Below are positions 5,373 through 11,479 of a stretch of DNA of 12,333 bases, one piece after another (within the stretch, counting starts at the first letter, position 1; every line of letters starts with the position of its first letter). The stretch lies in NCBI GenBank assembly GCA_023485715.1, contig JAMCZG010000031.1, positions 16,208 through 28,540 on the forward strand, read 5' to 3'. This DNA comes from Patescibacteria group bacterium. GTDB taxonomy: Bacteria > Patescibacteriota > Microgenomatia > Levybacterales > UBA12049. Made by a program: the position numbers and the translations under genes. The notes under the pieces were generated by a model, which saw nothing but the letters and a program-made list of their open reading frames with translations, was not told the DNA's origin and made no database searches.

Positions 5373-5765
5373 TTATTTTTTATTGAGAAAACTATAAAAA
5401 CTAAGATTATAAATTTTATCGAAAAATTCTTTATTGAATTTTTCCCATATTTTCCCGGTCTCACAAAACTTTTCCTTGGGACATTGAATACAGTCCGTTA
5501 ATAAATTCTTAGAAAAGATTGAAAAAATTTCTCCGACTTTTATTTCCTTGGGATCTTTTGTTAGAAAATATCCGCCGTTTTTTCCTTCTTTTGCGCCGAT
5601 TATCTTGTTTTTCCTTAATAAATTCGCGATGTTTCTTAAAAAATTCGGGGAAATATTATATTTTAATGCTACTTCAGAAAGAGAAATATAATCTTTTTTA
5701 CAATTTTTAACCAGATAATTTAACAAAATGAATGCGTAATCTTCTCGTTTTGAAAATTTAATCAT
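5373..5765 (-). CDS. Rrf2/IscR-family transcriptional regulator with cluster-binding cysteines
   Basis: A 130-residue winged-helix regulator. The helix-turn-helix spans about 27-56 (ISLSEVALKYNISPNFLRNI) and the wing about 57-75 (GAKEGKNGGYFLTKDP), both typical of Rrf2 proteins. Three cysteines near the C-terminus (C92, C95, C101, in DCIQCPKEKFC) sit where IscR carries its [2Fe-2S] ligands, but the spacing is C-x2-C-x5-C where E. coli IscR has C-x5-C-x5-C. It heads the rrf2-iscS-iscU operon, so it most likely senses iron-sulfur status and represses or activates these genes. A promoter (5795-5823) and an overlapping 20-bp dyad (5782-5801) directly upstream suit autoregulation. Not called iscR because the ligand spacing differs and the bound cluster is unknown. 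The start is the ATG that opens MIKFSKREDYAF, the usual family N-terminus. Confidence 0.9.
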   Translation of the reverse strand: MIKFSKREDYAFILLNYLVKNCKKDYISLSEVALKYNISPNFLRNIANLLRKNKIIGAKEGKNGGYFLTKDPKEIKVGEIFSIFSKNLLTDCIQCPKEKFCETGKIWEKFNKEFFDKIYNLSFYSFLNKK

Positions 5766-5781
5766 CTAAATTCAACTAATA

Positions 5782-5801
5782 CTAAAGTGGTTATAGTTTA
5801 G
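5782..5801. promoter_or_regulatory. Candidate Rrf2 operator
   Basis: CTAAAGTGGTTATAGTTTAG is an imperfect palindrome, with arms CTAAA/TTTAG extended to 6 of 7 matching pairs. It covers the -10 box and predicted start site of the rrf2 promoter, 17 bp before the rrf2 ATG. It does not match the known E. coli IscR consensus closely. Assignment rests on position and symmetry only. Confidence 0.38.
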
Positions 5802-5823
5802 AGGATTATGATAAATTAGTCAA
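5795..5823 (-). promoter_or_regulatory. Promoter of rrf2-iscS-iscU
   Basis: On the minus strand TTGACT (5818-5823), a 17-nt spacer and TAAACT (5795-5800) predict a start near 5788 and a leader of about 22 nt. The -35 box overlaps the TGA stop of the upstream GT39-type gene, so the operon boundary is packed into 54 bp. No terminator hairpin was found between the two genes, so read-through from the glycan operon is possible. Confidence 0.48.
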
Positions 5824-7421
5824 CTACCCTTATAATGCACTAGCTTATAAACTTTAACTACCGAGACCTGCCATTCGCCAATTATTTCGGCCCGACCAAA
5901 CCCCGCAACCTCCCAAAGAGAATTGCCAAGCGGCGCACAAGGATCGGTTTCGCAAACGATCAAAAGTTGATCCGTAATCGTTTTTCTTTGGGGGTCTTTT
6001 TCTAGAGGTTGTATTGTCACTGGATCATGTCCCCAAATCTTAAAAAAATATCTGTAAGCGTGATCAGAATTACCTCCTGTAATTAGTGCAAAATTAAAAG
6101 GTTTTCCTTCTATTTTATCTAAAACCGCTTTTGAAATTTGGCCAACCTGTTCATATTGCTTGTTGGGAGTATAACGAAACGGAATGCCAGACAGGTTTTG
6201 GGCAATTAAAAACAAGAGGATAAAACCCGAAATAATTTTAAAAAAAATATTTTTTAAGAGTAAGTACGACAACAGGTTTCCAACCAGTAAAAATGGTAAC
6301 GGGAACATAAAACCGAAATAATAATCGTGGATTGCCTTTTTATAAAATCCGAAAAGAAATACGCCAAAAAATAACCAGATTAACAAAAGCGTATATTTTA
6401 ATAGTTTTTCCTTGTCTTTAAAGGCCGTAAAAAAACCGACGATAAAAAGAACCAAACTCGACAAAGCAAGAACAATAGTAAAGTAATAAAGGTAATTAAC
6501 AGGCGCACTAAAGGAGAAAAAATAATAATCAAATGGAATAACGGAATCTTTTATCGAAACCTGTTCTGGTGGAGGAAATTTCGTAATCAATCTTCCGAAT
6601 AACCGGAAAAGAACATCCTGAATTGTTAAGAAGAAATTACTGTTGGACCCGACTTCCGGCGATCCAAGGATAAATTTTACAATACTTTGCGTATTCGGAA
6701 AACCATGACGGGCTTCAAAGGTCAGATAAGGAAGCCACCCTATTATAAATCCGAAAATAAATATAAAATAGTTTTTAAAAAGATTTCCAATATGCCTGAA
6801 AAACTTTTTTTTATTCTGAATAAACCATCCAAGTAATATATATAATGCCATTATTACTATTAAAAAAACGGCAATATAATGAAGCTGCATCATTATGCCC
6901 AACAAAAACCCGGTAAGAAAAAAATATTTTATAGAAGGTTTTGAAACTGCTTTAAATAAAAAATAGATCGATAAAATCGAAAAAAACGGCATCGGGTTTG
7001 GATTCCAAGATGAACGAGAATAAGAAATCACAAGAGGAGAAATAGCATAAAGTAAGGCAGCAATAATTCCTGCTGTTTTATTAAAAAATTCTTTACCTAC
7101 TTTATAAACAAGCCAAACTGTAGTAACACCAAAAAGTGCAATCATTACAGCCGGACCGACTGGATTGTAATTTGCCAACAATAAAAATGGTGCCATAAAA
7201 TAGTAATAAATCGGCCCCAAAAAAAATCCTCCTACAGATGCCGTTGGCCCCAAAAGCGTAAGATCTCCGTGTAAAATATTGTATACAACTAACGCATCCC
7301 TACCCTCGTCGCCCAGAAAGGTCATGTAATCAGAAATTTTATAAAGTCTTAAAAACGCTGCCAGAAGAAGAATCAGGACAATAAAAATATTTTTTTTAAA
7401 AAAAATTTGGATTTTTTTCAT
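5820..7421 (-). CDS. Polytopic membrane glycosyltransferase, GT39 (ArnT/PMT)-like
   Basis: A 533-residue membrane protein predicted to use a polyprenyl-phosphate sugar and transfer it to an acceptor on the outer face of the membrane. A first transmembrane helix (about 11-25) is followed by a loop with FLGDEGRDAL; D38-E39 corresponds to the acidic residues of the first external loop that are catalytic in ArnT/PMT proteins. About eleven hydrophobic segments follow to about residue 412. The last 120 residues (about 415-533) are soluble and probably external, with a C490-x4-C495 pair. The loop RSSWNPNPMPFF (136-147) also resembles family members. Family is GT-C fold with good confidence; the sugar and acceptor are unknown. 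The gene starts 27 nt after the DPM1-GtrA gene, whose product could supply the lipid-linked sugar. Start ATG is followed by a basic MKKIQIFFKK cytoplasmic end. Confidence 0.82.
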   Translation of the reverse strand: MKKIQIFFKKNIFIVLILLLAAFLRLYKISDYMTFLGDEGRDALVVYNILHGDLTLLGPTASVGGFFLGPIYYYFMAPFLLLANYNPVGPAVMIALFGVTTVWLVYKVGKEFFNKTAGIIAALLYAISPLVISYSRSSWNPNPMPFFSILSIYFLFKAVSKPSIKYFFLTGFLLGIMMQLHYIAVFLIVIMALYILLGWFIQNKKKFFRHIGNLFKNYFIFIFGFIIGWLPYLTFEARHGFPNTQSIVKFILGSPEVGSNSNFFLTIQDVLFRLFGRLITKFPPPEQVSIKDSVIPFDYYFFSFSAPVNYLYYFTIVLALSSLVLFIVGFFTAFKDKEKLLKYTLLLIWLFFGVFLFGFYKKAIHDYYFGFMFPLPFLLVGNLLSYLLLKNIFFKIISGFILLFLIAQNLSGIPFRYTPNKQYEQVGQISKAVLDKIEGKPFNFALITGGNSDHAYRYFFKIWGHDPVTIQPLEKDPQRKTITDQLLIVCETDPCAPLGNSLWEVAGFGRAEIIGEWQVSVVKVYKLVHYKGS

Positions 7422-7448
7422 ATTTAATTCTTGACAAAAGAAGAGAAA

Positions 7449-8576
7449 TTACTTCTTGTTCCGCCAAATGATTCGATTATAAACTGTAAAATTATATATT
7501 AATAAAAGAAAAGTTCCGACCAAAAAATAAATAAAATAATATTTTGTACCCAGTAAATTCTCTCCTAAGAATATTGTGCCAGTTTGAATAAATATCACTC
7601 CAAAAGCCGAGGTTAAATAAAATTGGATCAACTTTACAAAATAAGACGAAACACTGGTAATTTTTCTTTCGTTAAACGTCCAGAGATTATTAAAATTAAA
7701 ATTCGAAAAAATTGCAACCGAAGCTCCGACAAGATTTGCGTAGGAGGGAACCCATTTGAAGATTTCTACCAAAATCTTAAGTATCGCTGCATTAATGATA
7801 AAACCAATTCCTCCGACGACAAGAAATTTACCGAAAGGGCCTGTAACAATCTCTTTTATCTTTGCCGTAATTACGTATTTTAATGCGTTTACAATGTATT
7901 CAAGTGCTGGAAATTTTGACATACCGAGTTTTCGATCGGAAAAGTGAAAAGGGACTTCTGCGACTTTAAATCCATCACGCAAAGTTTTATGTAAAAATGC
8001 TATCTGAAAAGTATAACTTGGATAAGATTCGAGCTCGTCTTTTTCTTTAAGAAAAACTTCCTTTCTAAGAACCCTATAGCCTCCTGTCCAATCATGTATT
8101 GAAAATTTCATTAAAATACCCCTCACGAGAAGGTTTCCAAAAATAGAAAACGCTTTCCTTTTAATCGGCCAGTTTTCCGGTATCGAACCTCCTTGACTAT
8201 AACGCGTTCCGATAACCATGTCGTAGCCTTGATCCATTTTATTAAGAAACTCAGGTATTTTTTTAGGATCATGTTGCTCATCTGCGTCCATTTCAAACAT
8301 AAAATCTGCGTCCATTTTTTCTATCGCATAAGTCATACCTCTTACATATGCCGCTCCCAAGCCACGTTTTGGTCCTTCCGAAATTTCAATATTTCTCCAT
8401 CTTTTCATAAGTTTTTTAACCTCATCTGCAGTTCCATCAGGAGAGTTATCGTCTGCGACCAAAATAAACATTTTATGATTTTTGATTTTTGGAAAAATTT
8501 CTTCTTCCAGATAAGGGACAAGTTTTTCGATGTTACCTCTTTCGTTATACGTCGGCAGAATAATTACAACATTCAT
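7449..8576 (-). CDS. Polyprenyl-phosphate sugar synthase (DPM1-like GT2) fused to a GtrA membrane domain
   Basis: A two-domain protein of 375 residues. Residues 1-240 are a GT2 domain of the dolichol-phosphate mannose synthase type: LPTYNERGNIE (7-17), ADDNSPDGT (41-49), the metal-binding DAD (97-99) in EMDADEQHDP, GTRY (123-126), HDWTGGYRVL (161-170) and SDRKLGMSK (213-221). Residues about 248-372 are a GtrA-like domain with four hydrophobic helices and the motif NFNFNNLWTF (292-301). The GT2 part would move a sugar from a nucleotide carrier to polyprenyl phosphate on the cytoplasmic side; GtrA domains are thought to help flip such lipids. The GT39-like transferase downstream is the natural user of the product. 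The start overlaps the stop of the upstream decarboxylase gene by 4 nt (ATGA), which implies coupling. The sugar donor could be GDP-mannose or UDP-glucose; sequence does not decide. Confidence 0.9.
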   Translation of the reverse strand: MNVVIILPTYNERGNIEKLVPYLEEEIFPKIKNHKMFILVADDNSPDGTADEVKKLMKRWRNIEISEGPKRGLGAAYVRGMTYAIEKMDADFMFEMDADEQHDPKKIPEFLNKMDQGYDMVIGTRYSQGGSIPENWPIKRKAFSIFGNLLVRGILMKFSIHDWTGGYRVLRKEVFLKEKDELESYPSYTFQIAFLHKTLRDGFKVAEVPFHFSDRKLGMSKFPALEYIVNALKYVITAKIKEIVTGPFGKFLVVGGIGFIINAAILKILVEIFKWVPSYANLVGASVAIFSNFNFNNLWTFNERKITSVSSYFVKLIQFYLTSAFGVIFIQTGTIFLGENLLGTKYYFIYFLVGTFLLLIYNFTVYNRIIWRNKK

Positions 8577-9529
8577 ATTTTTTTAAAATATTCAATTGTT
8601 TTTTTTAATCCGTCTTCCAGATTAATTTTTGGACTCCATTTTAATAGTCTTTTTGCTTTTTCGATATCTGGCTTCCTGTTTTCCGGATCGTCTTCCGGCA
8701 ATTCTTCGTGAATAATTTCTGACGAAGAACCAACCATGTTTTTTATAATTCTTGCAATTTCTAAAATCGTTTTTTCGTCTGGATTACCAAGATTCATAAC
8801 TTGTCCTTTTGTACCGGGCGTAAACATCGCAAGTTTTAATCCGTTTACCATATCGTCTACATAACAAAAGCTTCGTGTTTGGTTTCCATCGCCATAAACT
8901 GTAATCTGTTTGTTTTCGATCGCCTGATTTATAAAATTTGAAATTACTCTCCCGTCGTCTTTTTGCATCTTTGGACCGTATGTATTAAATATTCTAACTA
9001 TTCTAGCGTCTGTGCCAAATTTTCTGACATAGGCCATCGTCATAGCTTCTCCGAATCTTTTCCCTTCATCGTAAACGGACCTAATGCCGTTTGGATTAAC
9101 ATTTCCAAAGTAGTCTTCTGTTTGCTGAGAAATTGTTGGGTTGCCATAAATTTCTGAAGAAGATACATATAAGAATTTCGCGGAAAATTTTTTAGCTAAT
9201 TCCAGAAGCTCATAAGTCCCTAAAGAATTTGCGAGCAAAGTTTCGATGGGATGATTAATGTAGCTTCTCGGGCTTTTTTTATTCGGGGACGCAGGACTAG
9301 CGAGATGAAATATGTAATCAATTTCCGTAAGTTCGTCTGACTGTAAAAATTTTGTCGTATCATGATTTATAAATTTAAAATTGGAATTTTTTATTAGGGG
9401 GTCTATATTTTTCTTGTCACCGGTTATAAGATTGTCGACACAGATGACTGCGTAGTTTTCATCGAGAAAGGATTCACATAGATGGGATCCGATAAAACCA
9501 GCTCCTCCGGCAATTAAAATTTTTTGCAT
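8573..9529 (-). CDS. UDP-glucuronate decarboxylase (UDP-xylose synthase)-like SDR enzyme
   Basis: An extended short-chain dehydrogenase of 318 residues, the usual UXS length. It is predicted to convert UDP-glucuronate to UDP-xylose with a bound NAD+ that is recycled. Visible: Rossmann GGAGFIGS (8-15), HLASPASP (75-82, a UXS signature), SSSEIYG (123-129) with E126, GNVNPNGIRSVYDEGKR (142-158) with catalytic Y153 and K157, RIFNTYGPKM (179-188), DGRVISNFI (192-200) and DDMVNG. The HLASPASP and YDEGKR motifs distinguish it from UDP-glucose epimerases and dTDP-glucose dehydratases. The upstream ugd gene makes its substrate. The gene starts 5 nt after the gmd stop and overlaps the following gene by 4 nt. 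UDP-4-keto-pentose or related products, as in ArnA-type enzymes, cannot be excluded from sequence alone. Confidence 0.85.
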   Translation of the reverse strand: MQKILIAGGAGFIGSHLCESFLDENYAVICVDNLITGDKKNIDPLIKNSNFKFINHDTTKFLQSDELTEIDYIFHLASPASPNKKSPRSYINHPIETLLANSLGTYELLELAKKFSAKFLYVSSSEIYGNPTISQQTEDYFGNVNPNGIRSVYDEGKRFGEAMTMAYVRKFGTDARIVRIFNTYGPKMQKDDGRVISNFINQAIENKQITVYGDGNQTRSFCYVDDMVNGLKLAMFTPGTKGQVMNLGNPDEKTILEIARIIKNMVGSSSEIIHEELPEDDPENRKPDIEKAKRLLKWSPKINLEDGLKKTIEYFKKI

Positions 9530-9534
9530 ACATG

Positions 9535-10503
9535 TTATTTATTCTTCTCGAGTTCGATATCGGCCTTTACCATCATCTCTACTAATTTTTTAAAGCTTGT
9601 TTTAGGCCGCCAACCCAATACCTTCTTGGCCTTGCTATAGTCACCGATAAGATAATCAACTTCCGCCGGCCGCATATGAGAAGATATATTGCTGACTACA
9701 TGTTTTTCCCAATCATTTATCCCAACCGTCCTAAACGCTAATTCTGCAAATTCTTTTACACTGTGATTTTCTCCTGTTGCAATAACATAATCGTCTGCCA
9801 CCTTCTGCTGCAACATCAGCCACATCGCTTCGACGTAATCGCCTGCAAACCCCCAGTCTCTTTTTGGCTTTAAGTCTCCTAATTCAATTTTATCCTGTTT
9901 TCCTAAAAAAATTCTTGCGACTCCATGACTTATTTTCCTCGTAACAAACTCCAGCCCGCGTCTTGGCGACTCATGATTAAAAAGAATTCCCGAACACGCA
10001 AAAATATTAAAACTCTCCCTGTAGTTTACAGTTATGTAGTGTCCATAGACTTTTGCCACACCATATGGACTCCTGGGATAAAACCTGGTTTTTTCCCTCT
10101 GGGGTGTCTCAGTTACTTTTCCGAACATCTCGGAGGAAGAAGCTTGGTAAAATTTAATCTTTGGGTTGATAGTTCTTATCGCTTCGAGAATTCTTGTTAC
10201 GCCGAGCGCCGTAAATTCTCCGGTTAAAACCGGTTGGTTCCACGATGTCTTTACGAAAGATTGGGCGGCTAAATTATACAGCTCGTCCGGTTCAGATTCC
10301 AATATTGCATTGTTTAACGAGCTTTGGTCTAGCAAATCAGAAGGGATTATTTGTATTTTATCTTCTATATGTTTTATTCTCTCGTTATTTACTGTACTTG
10401 TTCGACGAGTCGTACCAAACACTTTATAACCCTTATCTAAAAGCAATTCTGCAAGATAAGATGCGTCTTGGCCGGTTATTCCGGTAATCAAAGCTCTTTT
10501 CAT
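9535..10503 (-). CDS. gmd: GDP-mannose 4,6-dehydratase
   Basis: NADP-dependent SDR enzyme converting GDP-D-mannose to GDP-4-keto-6-deoxy-D-mannose. Visible: TGITGQDASYLAE (7-19), the GMD form of the nucleotide-binding loop; TTRRTST (31-37); YNLAAQSFVKTSW (76-88); SSSEMFGK (122-129) with E125; RSPYGVAKVYGH (144-155) with Y147 and K151; and FNHESPRRG (175-183), diagnostic of GMD. The C-terminal HMRPAEVDYLIGD segment is also typical. At 322 residues it belongs to the shorter bacterial forms; E. coli Gmd is longer, near 370. Its product is the substrate of the reductase encoded directly upstream, whose stop lies 11 nt before this start. No Shine-Dalgarno sequence is visible. Together the pair predicts GDP-D-rhamnose rather than GDP-L-fucose, since no fucose synthase is in the window. 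Confidence 0.93.
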   Translation of the reverse strand: MKRALITGITGQDASYLAELLLDKGYKVFGTTRRTSTVNNERIKHIEDKIQIIPSDLLDQSSLNNAILESEPDELYNLAAQSFVKTSWNQPVLTGEFTALGVTRILEAIRTINPKIKFYQASSSEMFGKVTETPQREKTRFYPRSPYGVAKVYGHYITVNYRESFNIFACSGILFNHESPRRGLEFVTRKISHGVARIFLGKQDKIELGDLKPKRDWGFAGDYVEAMWLMLQQKVADDYVIATGENHSVKEFAELAFRTVGINDWEKHVVSNISSHMRPAEVDYLIGDYSKAKKVLGWRPKTSFKKLVEMMVKADIELEKNK

Positions 10504-10514
10504 GTATTTTTATT

Positions 10515-11477
10515 TTAAACTATGTTTCTCCAATAATCTAGGGTATCTTTTAATGTCTGGGTAATCGAAATTTCTGGTTTCCAGCCAGTCAATCTATTAA
10601 ATTTTGTATTATCGCACAATAATTCCGGCTCGTCGCTTGGCCTAAGAAGCGACGAATCAACTTCAATTTTAATCCTTGTTTTTGAAAAAGCAATCAACTC
10701 ATCTAATACAGACGAGATTGTGTGTGAAACACCGCTGCCAATATTATAAACATCTCCCGGCTTCCCCTTTTCGATCGCGTAAGCGTACGCTCTAACCATG
10801 TCTCTTACATCGGTAAAATCTCTTTTTGCCCCGAGATTTCCTACTTTTAAAACTTGCTCCTTTTTTCCTTTTTCTATTGCAGCGATTTTTTTAGCAAAAG
10901 ACGGGATCACAAAATTAGGGGCTTGTCTTGGACCAGCATGATTAAATGGTCTAACGCGGATTATTTTAAAACCGTAAGAAAGAAAATACTGAAGGCCTAA
11001 ATAGTCCTGCGCGATTTTTGAAACCGAATAAGGGTTTGTTGGCATAAATTTTGTTTCCTCATCGATCGGCAGATCTTCTTTTGCGACTTTCCCGTAAATA
11101 TCGGCGGAAGAAATTATTAAAATCCGTGAATTAACTAATTTTGCATCCTTTATTGCCTCAAAAAGATTCACTTGTGCGTTTATATTGTTCGTAAGGGTGT
11201 CTACGGGATTTTTAAAACTGTCAGCGGGGGAAGTAAGTGCAGCAAGATGAAATATTAAATTTGGCCTGGTTTTTTCGATTAGTTCTTTTACCTCTAAACT
11301 TTTCGACAGGTCGACTTTTACGATATTTATATCTTTTTTTATTCCCCTAATATTATGGAAATCAGAAATCGAGAAAGAGGTCCCGGTGATTTCGTATTTT
11401 TTTGTTTTTACTAGATATTCGGCTAAATAACTGCCTGCAAATCCTGTGGCGCCAGTTATAAGCACTTTATTTAGCAT
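10515..11477 (-). CDS. rmd: GDP-6-deoxy-4-keto-D-mannose reductase (GDP-D-rhamnose synthase)-like
   Basis: SDR enzyme of 320 residues predicted to reduce GDP-4-keto-6-deoxy-D-mannose to GDP-D-rhamnose. Visible: ITGATGFAGSYLAEYL (7-22), FHLAALTSPADSF (76-88), ISSADIYG (122-129), the catalytic Y150 and K154 in NPYSVSKIAQDYL, RVRPFNHAGPRQAPNFVIPSF (174-194), which is the RMD signature (RPFNHxGPxQ), and VGNLGAKRDFTDVRDMVRAY (212-231). The last motif separates RMD from most other reductases. Its partner gmd follows 11 nt downstream, which supports the call. The gene starts 2 nt after the ugd stop, so translation is probably coupled. A related NDP-sugar epimerase or a bifunctional variant remains possible. 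Confidence 0.84.
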   Translation of the reverse strand: MLNKVLITGATGFAGSYLAEYLVKTKKYEITGTSFSISDFHNIRGIKKDINIVKVDLSKSLEVKELIEKTRPNLIFHLAALTSPADSFKNPVDTLTNNINAQVNLFEAIKDAKLVNSRILIISSADIYGKVAKEDLPIDEETKFMPTNPYSVSKIAQDYLGLQYFLSYGFKIIRVRPFNHAGPRQAPNFVIPSFAKKIAAIEKGKKEQVLKVGNLGAKRDFTDVRDMVRAYAYAIEKGKPGDVYNIGSGVSHTISSVLDELIAFSKTRIKIEVDSSLLRPSDEPELLCDNTKFNRLTGWKPEISITQTLKDTLDYWRNIV

Positions 11478-11479
11478 AT

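Noticed and set aside
5766..5819. Possible terminator between the GT39-like gene and rrf2
   Set aside because: No stable G-C stem with a U-tract is visible. The symmetry here is better explained as an operator over the rrf2 promoter.
8193..8711. A 172-codon plus-strand open frame opposite the GT2 and decarboxylase genes
   Set aside because: Antisense to two well-supported genes, rich in Phe and Ser as expected of antisense to AT-rich coding sequence, with no start signal.
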